Positions 25,742 to 35,520 of a stretch of 64,000 nt of DNA are shown here, in pieces. The position numbers were made by a program, and so were the translations under genes. This stretch comes from Serpens sp035497915 (lineage in GTDB: Bacteria > Pseudomonadota > Gammaproteobacteria > Pseudomonadales > Pseudomonadaceae). The first letter of the stretch is position 1. Each line of letters begins with the position of its first letter. The DNA lies in assembly GCF_035497915.1 (NCBI RefSeq), contig NZ_DATJCS010000036.1, forward strand, positions 124,001 through 188,000, written 5' to 3'. Below the pieces are notes generated by a model that was given only the letters and a program-made list of their open reading frames with translations, was not told the origin of the DNA and searched no databases.

Positions 25742-26880
25742 GTTGACGCTCGGTTGGCAAGTGAAGAGGGAATGGGCAGTTCCTTGGGCAGCACGGGCTC
25801 GACGCGGCGGTTGCCGCGCCGGTAGGCCTTGAGCTGCAGGACGTAGGTCAGTACGTGGGCCACCGCCTGATAAAGGGCGCTCGGAATCTGCTGGTTGACC
25901 TGGGTGGTGAAGTACACGGCGCGGGCCAGGGGCGGCATGGGCACCACCTCGATGGCGAGGTCCATGGCCTTCTCGCGAATGAACTGCGCGGTTTCGTCAT
26001 GCCCCTTGGCAATCACGTAGGGGGCCTGGGCCTTCTTGAGGTCGTACTTGAGGGCGACGGCGAAGTGCAGCGGGTTGGTGATCACCACGTCCGCGTCCTT
26101 GAGCACCTTGCTGATCTGGCGCTGGGCCAGCTGGCGCTGCAGGCGCTTGATCCTGGCCTTCACCTCCGGCTTGCCCTCGCGGTTCTTGTATTCCTCCTTC
26201 ACCTCCTGCTTGGTCATGCGCATCTTCTTCATGAACAGGAAGCGCTGCAGCGGCACGTCGATCACGGCGAACACCACGAACACCGCCATCATCATGATCA
26301 GCATGTCGAAGGTCAGGGAAAAGGCGCTGCCCAGGGCGGTGGCCAGGTCGGATTTCTGCAGGGCGATCAGGCGCGGCAGGGTGTAGACCATCTGGATCCA
26401 GCCCATGGCGATCAGGATCAGCACCTTGAGGAAGGATTTGAGGAAATCCGTGAGGTTCTGCATCGAGACGATGCGCTTGAGGCCGGTCAGCGGGTTGAGC
26501 TTCTCCAGCTTCGGATGGAAGTTCTTGCTGGCGAACATCCAGCCGCTGGGGATCAGGCCGAAGGGGATCACCACCAGCGGCGCGATCAGCAGCGGCAGCA
26601 GGATGAGGATGAAGGTCAGGATGCCGTTGAGCAGTACCTGGGTGACGTCATTGGGGGTCAGCTCGCTGCGCGCGAAGTTGATGTACGAGCCGGTAAAGAT
26701 CTGGGCGAAGCCGTCGAGCATGTAGTCGAAGAAGATCCGCAGCAGCAGCAGGGTGGCCAGCAGCGAGACCATGGTCGCCAGGTCGCGCGAGCGGGTGATC
26801 TGCCCTTCCTCCTTGGCCTTCTGCAGCTTCTGGGGTGTCGCCTGTTCTGTCTTCTCCTGACTGGACTGGTTCTCAGCCAT
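25738..26880 (-). CDS. flhB: Flagellar export switch protein FlhB
   Basis: 380 aa: four membrane helices (about 30-210) and a cytoplasmic domain that normally self-cleaves at N^PTH to switch export from hook to filament proteins. Here the site is N269-P270-L271-H272 (VVITNPLHFAVALKY); Asn-Pro is kept but Thr is Leu. The N-terminus ENQSSQEKTEQATPQKLQKA is typical. It overlaps fliR by 8 bases and flhA by 4. Confidence 0.96.
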   Translation of the reverse strand: MAENQSSQEKTEQATPQKLQKAKEEGQITRSRDLATMVSLLATLLLLRIFFDYMLDGFAQIFTGSYINFARSELTPNDVTQVLLNGILTFILILLPLLIAPLVVIPFGLIPSGWMFASKNFHPKLEKLNPLTGLKRIVSMQNLTDFLKSFLKVLILIAMGWIQMVYTLPRLIALQKSDLATALGSAFSLTFDMLIMMMAVFVVFAVIDVPLQRFLFMKKMRMTKQEVKEEYKNREGKPEVKARIKRLQRQLAQRQISKVLKDADVVITNPLHFAVALKYDLKKAQAPYVIAKGHDETAQFIREKAMDLAIEVVPMPPLARAVYFTTQVNQQIPSALYQAVAHVLTYVLQLKAYRRGNRRVEPVLPKELPIPSSLANRAST

Positions 26881-27673
26881 CGAGGCCTCCCGGCAGCAGG
26901 ATGGCCAGGTTGTCCAGCAGCTGGCGACTGAGGTTCAGGTAGTTTTCCGGCAGGTAGGGCACCAGCAGCTTCAGGCACAGCAGGCCGACCAGGATGGCCA
27001 GCGGGAAGCCCAGCGAGAACAGGTTCATGGCCGGCGAGATGCGGTTGAGCAGGCCGAAGCAGAACTGCACCAGAAACAGGCAGAACACCGCCGGCAGGGC
27101 GATCAGCAGCGCGGCGGCCAGCACCCAGGCCATGGCATGCACGAAGGCCTGGAAGCCGAAGTAGTGGATGCCGCTGCCCACCGGCCAGAGGGTGAAGCTC
27201 TTGTGCAGGATGCTGATCACCAGCAGATGGCCGTCCAGCGCCAGGAACACCAGTACCAGCAGGATGAAGAACACCTGATAGAGGATCGAGGTGGAGGAAA
27301 TGCCGTTCACCGGGTCGTTGTAGCGCGCCATGCCCATGCCCATCTGCGTGGAGATGAGTTCGCCGGTGATGCTGAACACCGCGAAGGCCAGCTGCAGCAT
27401 CAGGCCCAGCAGCACGCCGAAGAGGATCTGCTCGACGGTGGCCAGCGCGCCGGCCGGTGACAGCACGTCGATCTCCGGCGAGGGCGGCAGGGCGGGCAGC
27501 AGCGCCACGGTCAGTACCACCGCCAGCAGCAGGCGCGCGCGCACCGGGAGGGAGCGCTGGCCGAACACCGGGGCAATGCTCAACGCCGCCATGATGCGCA
27601 CGAACGGCCACCAGAACAGTTGCAGGGCCAGCAGCCACTGGCTGGCATCGAACAGCGCCTGACCGGAATTCAT
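26873..27673 (-). CDS. fliR: Flagellar export protein FliR
   Basis: 266 aa integral membrane protein with about six helices; part of the FliPQR export gate in the basal body. Family features include QMGMGMARYNDPVNG and the C-terminal NLSRQLLDNLAILLPGGLDG. Located 4 bases after fliQ, overlapping flhB by 8 bases. Confidence 0.94.
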   Translation of the reverse strand: MNSGQALFDASQWLLALQLFWWPFVRIMAALSIAPVFGQRSLPVRARLLLAVVLTVALLPALPPSPEIDVLSPAGALATVEQILFGVLLGLMLQLAFAVFSITGELISTQMGMGMARYNDPVNGISSTSILYQVFFILLVLVFLALDGHLLVISILHKSFTLWPVGSGIHYFGFQAFVHAMAWVLAAALLIALPAVFCLFLVQFCFGLLNRISPAMNLFSLGFPLAILVGLLCLKLLVPYLPENYLNLSRQLLDNLAILLPGGLDG

Positions 27674-27677
27674 TGCC

Positions 27678-27950
27678 TCAACCGACCAGGCCGCCCGCCT
27701 GGCGGAAGGTCTGGATGAACAGGTCCATCAGCGTGCCGAGGATCCAGTGGCCGGCCACCACCAGCATGCCCAGGGTGATCAGCAGGCGCGGCAGGAAGCT
27801 GAGCATCTGTTCGTTGATCTGTGTGGCGGCCTGGAAGATCGCCACCAGCAGGCCGCCGAGCAGGCTCGGAATCACCAGCACGCAGACGATCAGCGCAGTG
27901 ATCTGCACGGCGTGGCTGATCAGGTCGACGGCGATTTCCGGAGTGAGCAC
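27678..27950 (-). CDS. fliQ: Flagellar export protein FliQ
   Basis: 90 aa, two membrane helices: VQITALIVCVLVIPSLLGGL and LLITLGMLVVAGHWILGTL. Conserved loop QAATQINEQMLSFLPRL. Component of the FliPQR gate. It lies between fliP (12-base gap) and fliR (4-base gap). Confidence 0.94.
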   Translation of the reverse strand: MLTPEIAVDLISHAVQITALIVCVLVIPSLLGGLLVAIFQAATQINEQMLSFLPRLLITLGMLVVAGHWILGTLMDLFIQTFRQAGGLVG

Positions 27951-27962
27951 GACGGGCTACCT

Positions 27963-28727
27963 CTATAGGGGCTGCAGACTGGTGGCCAGGGTGCCGACCA
28001 GCAGCGTCCAGCCATCCACCAGCACGAAGACCATCAGCTTGAAGGGCAGCGAGATCATCATCGGCGAGAGCATCATCATGCCCATGGCCATCAGCACACT
28101 GGCCACCACCAGGTCGATGACCAGGAATGGCACGAAGATCATGAAACCGAGCTGGAAGGCGGTCTTCAGCTCGCTGAGCACGAATGCCGGCAGCAGCAGG
28201 GTGAAGTCCAGGGTGGCGATGTCCGCGGGCTGCTCCTCGCCGGCCAGGTCGAGAATGGTGGCCAGCGCGGTCTCGTTGGTCTGCGCCAGCATGAAGCGGC
28301 TGATGCTCTGCTTGGCCTCGCCCAGGCCCTGCTCGAAGCTGATCTGGTCGTTCTGGAACGGCTCGTAGGCCTCGGTATGGATTTCCTGCCAGACCGGGCG
28401 CATCACCAGCAGGGTCAGCGCCAGGGCGATGCCGACCAGCACGTTGTTCGGCGGGCTGGACTGCAGGCCCATGGCCTGGCGCAGGATGGCCAGCACGATG
28501 ATGAAGCGCGTGAAGCAGGTCATCAGCATCAGCATCGCCGGCACCAGACCCAGCAGGGTCATCAGCACCAGGATCTGCAGCTTGACGCTGAGCGTCTGGC
28601 CGTTTTCCGTGTCGTTCAGGTTGAACAGCGCGATCTCGCCGCCGCCGGCTTCCTGGGCAAACGCCGGAAACGGCAGCAGCAGCGCGATGACCAGGACGCC
28701 GGCCACGGCCAGCAGGCGCGCCATCAT
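27963..28727 (-). CDS. fliP: Flagellar export protein FliP
   Basis: 254 aa with a cleavable signal peptide (LLLPFPAFAQE) and four membrane helices. The family blocks MLMTCFTRFIIVLAILRQAM and the stretch with PPNNVLVGIALALTLLVM are clear, as is the end with DLVVASVLMAMGMMMLSP. FliP pentamers form the export pore with FliQ and FliR. Overlaps the fliN stop by 4 bases. No fliO precedes it, though FliO normally helps FliP assembly. Confidence 0.95.
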   Translation of the reverse strand: MMARLLAVAGVLVIALLLPFPAFAQEAGGGEIALFNLNDTENGQTLSVKLQILVLMTLLGLVPAMLMLMTCFTRFIIVLAILRQAMGLQSSPPNNVLVGIALALTLLVMRPVWQEIHTEAYEPFQNDQISFEQGLGEAKQSISRFMLAQTNETALATILDLAGEEQPADIATLDFTLLLPAFVLSELKTAFQLGFMIFVPFLVIDLVVASVLMAMGMMMLSPMMISLPFKLMVFVLVDGWTLLVGTLATSLQPL

Positions 28728-29101
28728 GGCTTCAGACCGGAAAGACCGTTGCTGTTCAGTTCGACGATGCGCAACCCGTAGTTGCCGTTGAGCACCACCA
28801 CCTCGGCCTTGGCGAAGGGCGCGCCGTTGACCTTCACGTCCAGCGGTTCGCCGGCCAGCTTGTCGAGGGCGATCACACTGCTCACGTCAACGGACATCAG
28901 GTCCTGCAGGGTGACTTCGCTCGAGCCGACTTCCAGGGTGACATGCACCGGAATCTTGCCGAAGAAGCTCAGGTCCTGTTGCGGCAGGCGCTGCGGCTCG
29001 GACGGTTCGGGAAGGGCGGCAAGCGGCTCGGGATCGTTGAGGCTCAGCTCGCCATCGCTGATCAGGGTGTCCAGGTCGCTGTTCGACAGATGTCCGGTCA
29101 T
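28724..29101 (-). CDS. fliN: Flagellar motor switch protein FliN
   Basis: 125 aa. The C-terminal SpoA/CheC-type domain (about 48-120) includes KIPVHVTLEVGSSEVTLQDL and ALDKLAGEPLDVKVNGAPFA. FliN forms the C-ring with FliM and FliG and binds FliH. It overlaps fliM and fliP by 4 bases each. Confidence 0.95.
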   Translation of the reverse strand: MTGHLSNSDLDTLISDGELSLNDPEPLAALPEPSEPQRLPQQDLSFFGKIPVHVTLEVGSSEVTLQDLMSVDVSSVIALDKLAGEPLDVKVNGAPFAKAEVVVLNGNYGLRIVELNSNGLSGLKP

Positions 29102-29931
29102 GGGTTCTTCACACTTTCCAGAGAGGTTAGAAACAGGCTGCCGCTTTCCTCGAAGATGCTGCCGCGGAACAGCGGGTGCTGATTGATGCAGACCTCGACC
29201 GGCTCGCGCAGGCGGGTCATGAGGATGTCGCCGGGGCGCAGGGCCAGCACATCGGCCAGGCTCATCTGCAGCGATGCCAGAACGCAGTCCAGGTGCAGCG
29301 GCAGCTGCTTGATCTGCGCCACCGGGTCGCAGGCCTGGCGAGGCGCGGGTCGATCGTTCACCTGGCTGGTCAGCTCATCGACCACGTCGGGATCGAGGAA
29401 CAGGAACAGCGATCCCTGCAGGCCGCTCGGGGCCTGGTAGCGGAACTCCGCAACGTACTCCCAGTGCACTTCCTCGTAGGCGTTCTCGTAGCGCTCCAGC
29501 GCGCCGATGGACTTGCCGCCCAGCAGCATGCGACCGAACAGGTCGGCCACTTCCTTGCCCAGGCGCTCGCCCAGGCGCTGCTCGGAGGTGTTCGGCGGCG
29601 GCAGTTCGCCGGTCAGCGCGGTACCGCCGTAATAACTTTCGAGAACTTCGGCCAGCAGGGCGCGATCGATGGAAAAGCCGATACGGCCCAGCGGGCTGCA
29701 CAACCGCAGCGCGGGCTCGCGCGGACAATCTTCATGAACATTGACCTGGATCAGTTCCAGGGTGATGCGAAAGTTGCGCAGAAAATAGTCGGCAATGATG
29801 CGCGGATGTTTGCTGGAACTTTCCTTAATGAAAATCGGCACCTTGTGATAATGCCGGCCCAGCTTGTGCGTCTTCAGGCGGAGCAGTTTGTCCGCCGGCA
29901 CATCATGGAGCACTTTCGGGTTGCCAGTCAT
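29098..29931 (-). CDS. fliM: Flagellar motor switch protein FliM without CheY-binding N-terminus
   Basis: 277 aa from ATG 29931 (MTGNPKVLHDVPADKLLRLK), with CAGGA 11 bases upstream; ATG 29943 and an open frame to 30063 exist but give low-complexity leader residues. The middle CheC-like region and the C-terminal SpoA domain (LALRPGDILMTRLREPVEVCI) fit FliM. The start lacks the LSQDEIDALL-type peptide that binds CheY-P in polar FliM, and the protein is shorter than the usual 320-330 aa. It is the first gene of the minus-strand flagellar operon, divergent from the sigma-54 activator. Lateral-type FliM is the best reading. Confidence 0.9.
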   Translation of the reverse strand: MTGNPKVLHDVPADKLLRLKTHKLGRHYHKVPIFIKESSSKHPRIIADYFLRNFRITLELIQVNVHEDCPREPALRLCSPLGRIGFSIDRALLAEVLESYYGGTALTGELPPPNTSEQRLGERLGKEVADLFGRMLLGGKSIGALERYENAYEEVHWEYVAEFRYQAPSGLQGSLFLFLDPDVVDELTSQVNDRPAPRQACDPVAQIKQLPLHLDCVLASLQMSLADVLALRPGDILMTRLREPVEVCINQHPLFRGSIFEESGSLFLTSLESVKNP

Positions 29932-30345
29932 GGTGAGGTACATCCTGAATATAAGTAAGCGATCCGTGGTCGGGTCTTGCTGTCCATCGGATTCGGGTCC
30001 CGACGGCTGCCGCCGGCCCACTGGCTGCGCCGTCTCGTCAGGCGCGCCTACCCCATTCCGCAACCCTATCGGCAGGGGGGGCGAAACCTTAAATCAAAAA
30101 AGATCAAAAGCCCCGGTTTCATTGATTTTGATGGCGGCTGAGGGTATTAATCGTGTCCGGTACTGTGCACAGTGGCGACTGGCTGCTAGCGTGCCACACT
30201 CGCTGCGCAAAATGCAGCCATGCCCTGCCAGATACTTGTGCACAAGCTGCCGCCGCGGCAATCCCGACTTGGCCGTTGGTCTAATGGCGCGGAAAGGATG
30301 GTAGTCGTTGTACGTTCCTGAAACGTGACTTGCCTGGATTGGTAT
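29932..30345. promoter_or_regulatory. Divergent promoter region between fliM and the sigma-54 activator
   Basis: 414 bases without a recognised gene. It contains an A/T-rich patch (about 30084-30135) unlike the rest of the window. It must hold promoters for both flagellar operons. A reverse-strand GG-N10-GC match exists (TGGGCCGGCGGCAGC) but is expected by chance in such GC-rich sequence. Confidence 0.6.
30180..30195 (+). promoter_or_regulatory. Candidate sigma-54 promoter upstream of the lafK-like gene
   Basis: TGGCTGCTAGCGTGCC has GG and GC exactly 10 bases apart and matches TGGC at the -24 element; the -12 element (GTGCC) is imperfect relative to TTGCA. It would start transcription near 30207, about 140 bases before the activator start. 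In Vibrio lafK and its targets are sigma-54 dependent. One match in GC-rich DNA is weak evidence. Confidence 0.3.
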
Positions 30346-31725
<1,380 letters not shown>

Positions 31726-31741
31726 CCGGCGGGAGACGGGC

Positions 31742-32074
31742 ATGGATTCAATCACACAGGTGCGCATGGACATGCTCACGCGCATGCAGCAGTTCACCAG
31801 CGTCGCCCAGGGCGGCGCGGTGCGCGAGGCGCTGCGTGCGGAAGAGGCACAGCCGGGCAGTTTCGGCGTGTCCTTCGAACAACTGATCCGCGCGGTGGAC
31901 GCCGATCAGCACCGCGCCAGCGCCGCCCAGCGCGCCGTGGAAATGGGCGAGAGCGACGACCTGGTGGGCGCCATGGTCGACAGCCAGAAGGCCAGCGTGT
32001 CCTTCTCGGCGTTGTTGCAGGTACGCAACAAGCTGTCCTCCGCCTTCGACGAGATCCTGAAGACGCCGCTGTAA
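31742..32074 (+). CDS. fliE: Flagellar hook-basal body protein FliE
   Basis: 110 aa. It joins the MS ring to the rod. Conserved C-terminal half: SFEQLIRAVDADQHRASAAQ and VDSQKASVSFSALLQVRNKL, the latter being the FliE hallmark. It starts 16 bases after the activator gene and precedes fliF. Confidence 0.94.
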   Translation: MDSITQVRMDMLTRMQQFTSVAQGGAVREALRAEEAQPGSFGVSFEQLIRAVDADQHRASAAQRAVEMGESDDLVGAMVDSQKASVSFSALLQVRNKLSSAFDEILKTPL

Positions 32075-32093
32075 GCGTCACGAGAGCCGACCC

Positions 32094-33746
32094 GTGCTGC
32101 AAAACCTACTGAATACATTCCGCGAGCGGGGCCTGAAGCTCGACCCCCGCTGGTTCCTGGCCAGCCTGGCCGCCGTGGCCGCGATCCTGGCGCTGCTGGT
32201 GGTCTTCTACCTGTGGCGTGACAGCGAAACGCTGCGCCCGCTGTATGGCAGCGGCGAAACCTATCAGGCCTCCGAGGTCATGCAGGTGCTGGACGCCGAA
32301 GGCGTGCGCTACCGGGTGCACCCGGTCAACGGCCAGGTGCTGGTCGCCGAGTCGGACCTGGCCCGCGCGCGCATGCTGATGGCCTCCAAGGGCGTCAAGG
32401 TCAGCCGCCCGGCCGGCTACGAGCTGTTCGACAAGGAAGAGCCGCTGGGCACCAGCCAGTTCGTGCAGAACGTGCGCTTCAAGCGCAGCCTGGAAGGCGA
32501 GCTGGCGCAGACCATCATGACCCTGCGCGGTGTGAACAGTGCGCGCGTGCATCTGGCCCAGGAGGAAAGCCATTCCTTCGTGGTCGGCAAGCGCGCCCCG
32601 GCCAAGGCCTCGGTGATGGTGCAGCTCGATCCGGGCTACAGCATGGAGCCCGACCAGGTCACCGCCATCGCCAACCTGGTGGCCGGCAGCCTGCCCAACC
32701 TCAAGCCCGAAGACGTGCACGTGGTCGATCAGTATGGCGTGCTGCTGACCCGCGCCCTGGCGGCCGGCGGCACCGGCCCGACCCAGCAGTGGAAGGCCAA
32801 CGAGGAGTACCAGAAGAAGGTTGCCAGCAACATCGAGCAGGTGCTGGCCCCGGTGCTGGGCCTGGGCAACTACCGCGTGAGCGTGGCCGCCGACATCGAC
32901 TTCAGCCAGCGCGAGGAAACCCAGCAGGTCTACGGCGAAACGCCGCGCCTGCGCAGCGAGGTGCTGCGTGACGAGCGAACCCTGGACCAGCTGGCCCTCG
33001 GCGTGCCCGGTTCGCTGACCAACCGGCCGATCGCCAATGCCCCGAATGCCGACGGCGATGCGGAGAACCGCGCCGCCACCTCCACCCGGATGGAAAGCAA
33101 CCGTCGCCACGACTACGACCAGACCATCACCCACATCAAGCACCCGGCCTTCCGCCTGCGTCAGCAGAGCGTGGCGGTGGTGATCAATGCCGACGTGGCG
33201 CCCGAGGGCGGCTGGCCCGAGGGCGTGCTGGCCCAACTGGAAACCATGGTGCGCACCGCCGCCGGCTTCAACGCCGAGCGCGGCGACCTGCTGGCCCTGA
33301 GCACCCTGCCCTTCGCGCCGATGACCCTGGTCGAGCCGGACCTGGCCTGGTGGCAGGACGACAAGGTTCTGGAGTGGGGCAAGCTGGGTCTGGCCGGGCT
33401 GGTCAGCCTGCTGATCCTGCTGTTCGGCGTGCGTCCGGCGATCCGCGCCCTCAACCCGCGCAAGGACGAGGAGGCGGCGGCCGCCGCGGCCCTGGCCGCC
33501 AGTGCCCAGACGGCCATCGCCGGCGACGATTCGCACCTGCTGGCGCCGGTCGCCCCCGAACTGCCGACACCCGCCCTGCCGAAGATCTTCAGCGAACTCA
33601 ACCCGCTGGCCGAGATCCGCCTGCCGGCGCCCGGTTCGGGCCTGGAGCATCAGATCGAACACCTGCAGATGCTTGCCCTCAATGAGCCCGAACGGGTCTC
33701 CGAGGTGCTCAAGCACTGGATCGGCCGCAACGAGAAGAAAGCATGA
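32094..33746 (+). CDS. fliF: Flagellar MS-ring protein FliF
   Basis: 550 aa from GTG 32094. First membrane helix about 20-43 (WFLASLAAVAAILALLVVFY); the secretin-like ring-building motifs follow (LASKGVKVSRPAGYELFDK and the stretch RFKRSLEGELAQTIMTLRGV). Second membrane helix is near 423-447. The C-terminal tail that binds FliG ends LKHWIGRNEKKA. It overlaps fliG by 4 bases. Full length. Confidence 0.95.
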   Translation: MLQNLLNTFRERGLKLDPRWFLASLAAVAAILALLVVFYLWRDSETLRPLYGSGETYQASEVMQVLDAEGVRYRVHPVNGQVLVAESDLARARMLMASKGVKVSRPAGYELFDKEEPLGTSQFVQNVRFKRSLEGELAQTIMTLRGVNSARVHLAQEESHSFVVGKRAPAKASVMVQLDPGYSMEPDQVTAIANLVAGSLPNLKPEDVHVVDQYGVLLTRALAAGGTGPTQQWKANEEYQKKVASNIEQVLAPVLGLGNYRVSVAADIDFSQREETQQVYGETPRLRSEVLRDERTLDQLALGVPGSLTNRPIANAPNADGDAENRAATSTRMESNRRHDYDQTITHIKHPAFRLRQQSVAVVINADVAPEGGWPEGVLAQLETMVRTAAGFNAERGDLLALSTLPFAPMTLVEPDLAWWQDDKVLEWGKLGLAGLVSLLILLFGVRPAIRALNPRKDEEAAAAAALAASAQTAIAGDDSHLLAPVAPELPTPALPKIFSELNPLAEIRLPAPGSGLEHQIEHLQMLALNEPERVSEVLKHWIGRNEKKA

Positions 33747-34798
33747 GTACCCAAAGCAGCGACACCACCAACTCGACCGAGCCGGTCAGCCGGGTAGTCA
33801 CCACGAACACCCTGCCCAGCCCGATCGAGCAGGCCGCCATCCTCATGCTGAGCATGGACGACGAGGCCGCCGCCGGCGTGCTCAAGCACTTCTCCCGCGA
33901 GGAGATCATTGCCGTCAGCCAGGCCATGGCGCGCCTGTCCAACATCAAGCTGAACCAGGTCACCGAGGTGATCGGGCGCTTCTTCGAGGACTACAAGGAG
34001 CAGAGCAGCATCAAGGGCGCCAGCCGCAGCTACCTGGATGGCATGCTGGCCAAGGCGCTGGGCGGCGAGATTACCCGCACCCTGCTGGACAGCATCTATG
34101 GCGAGGAAATCCGCGCCAAGATGTCCCGGCTCGAATGGCTCGACCCGCGCCAGCTGGCCACGCTGATCGCCACCGAGCACGCGCAGATGCAGGCGGTGTT
34201 CATCGCCTTCCTGCCGCCGGGTCAGGCCACCGAGGTGCTCGAATGCCTGCCGATCGAGCAGCAGGATGACCTGCTCTACCGTATCGCCAACCTGAACGAG
34301 ATCAGCGGCGACGTGATCGCCGAGCTGGAACAGCTGATCGGCCGCAGCCTCAGCGTGCTGTCCGCCCAGGGCTCGCAGGTGCGCGGCCTGAAGCAGGTGG
34401 CGGACATCCTCAACCGCTTCAAGGGCGACCGCATGCAGATGTTCGAGCTGCTGCGCAGCCACGACGAGTCGCTGGTCGACCGCATCGAAGACCAGATGTA
34501 CGACTTCTTCATCCTCGCCCGTCAGAGCCAGGAAGTGCTGCAGGCGCTCATCGAGGCCGTGCCGCTGGAAGAGTGGGTGGTCGCGCTCAAGGGTGCCGAA
34601 GCCGAGCTGGTCAAGGCCGTGCTGGGCGCCATGCCGCGCCGCCAGGCGCAGCAGATGGAAAACATCAAGCGTCGCCAGGGCCCGGTGCCCATCAGCCGCG
34701 TCGAGCAGGTGCGCAAGGACATCATGTCCATCGTCCGCGAAATGGCGGCCGACGGCGAAATCCAGATTCAGCTGTTCCGTGAACAGACGGTCGAGTGA
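33743..34798 (+). CDS. fliG: Flagellar motor switch protein FliG
   Basis: 351 aa. N-terminal FliF-binding part (SPIEQAAILMLSMDDEAAAG), an ARM-like middle, and the torque-generating C-terminal domain with charged residues near DILNRFKGDRMQMFELLRSH. It sets rotor-stator contact at the C-ring. Coupled to fliF by a 4-base overlap. Confidence 0.95.
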   Translation: MSTQSSDTTNSTEPVSRVVTTNTLPSPIEQAAILMLSMDDEAAAGVLKHFSREEIIAVSQAMARLSNIKLNQVTEVIGRFFEDYKEQSSIKGASRSYLDGMLAKALGGEITRTLLDSIYGEEIRAKMSRLEWLDPRQLATLIATEHAQMQAVFIAFLPPGQATEVLECLPIEQQDDLLYRIANLNEISGDVIAELEQLIGRSLSVLSAQGSQVRGLKQVADILNRFKGDRMQMFELLRSHDESLVDRIEDQMYDFFILARQSQEVLQALIEAVPLEEWVVALKGAEAELVKAVLGAMPRRQAQQMENIKRRQGPVPISRVEQVRKDIMSIVREMAADGEIQIQLFREQTVE

Positions 34799-34809
34799 CA
34801 GGTGAGCGC

Positions 34810-35514
34810 ATGACGGTACGAGTGATCAGAGGCGATGCCCGTGGGTGGCGCGTCTACCGTTTCCCGCCGCGCCATCGCAGCGTGGTGGCCGGTGACAGTC
34901 AGGAAACCCTGACCACCGATCCGGCCGCGCTGCAGCGCGCCCTGGCCGAGGGCTATCAGGAAGGCCAGGAACGCGGCTTTCAGGAAGGCCGCGAGGAGGG
35001 TGTGGAAGCCGGCCGCTCCGAAGGCTACCAGCGTGGGCTGGAGGAAGGTCTGGCCAAGGGCCTGGAAGACGGTCGTCTGCAGGGCCGACGTGTCTTCGAG
35101 CAGGCCAGCGCGCCGCTGGACCGCATGATGGAATCGTTCCGCGCGGCGGTGGGCGAATACGAGCGCGGCCGCCGCGAGCAGTTGCTGGAAATGGTCGCCA
35201 AGGTGGCCCGCCAGGTGATCCGCGTCGAGCTGACGCTGAATCCGGCACAGCTGCTGACCCTGGCCGAGGAAGTGCTCAACACCCTGCCCGGCAATCACGA
35301 GGACGTGCAGATCCACCTCAACCCCGAGGAATGCGCACGCATCCGCGACATCGACCCGGAGCGCGCGCGGCGCTGGAAGCTGGTGCCCGACGACCGTCTG
35401 GCCCACGGCGAATGCCGCGTGGTCACCTCCGAGGCGGAAGCCGACATCGGTTGCCAGCAGCGTCTGGACGCCTGCATGGATACCCTGGCCGGGCACCTCA
35501 AGGTCGAGGAGTAA
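34810..35514 (+). CDS. fliH: Flagellar export stator protein FliH
   Basis: 234 aa from ATG 34810, preceded by AGGTGA; GTG 34795 is in frame but less likely. Residues about 45-95 are a run of GxxxG-type repeats (EGYQEGQERGFQEGREEG), the marker of FliH. The C-terminal domain resembles the delta subunit of F-type ATPases. FliH dimers bind and restrain the ATPase FliI and tether it to FliN. Confidence 0.93.
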   Translation: MTVRVIRGDARGWRVYRFPPRHRSVVAGDSQETLTTDPAALQRALAEGYQEGQERGFQEGREEGVEAGRSEGYQRGLEEGLAKGLEDGRLQGRRVFEQASAPLDRMMESFRAAVGEYERGRREQLLEMVAKVARQVIRVELTLNPAQLLTLAEEVLNTLPGNHEDVQIHLNPEECARIRDIDPERARRWKLVPDDRLAHGECRVVTSEAEADIGCQQRLDACMDTLAGHLKVEE

Positions 35515-35520
35515 TCGGCC

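Noticed and set aside
23564..25825. 753-codon plus-strand frame opposite flhA
   Set aside because: Antisense of flhA, with long His/Asp/Gln runs and no domain.
29932..30063. Extended N-terminus for FliM
   Set aside because: The added residues are Gly/Pro/Gln-rich without the CheY-binding motif, and there is no ribosome site at the earlier start.
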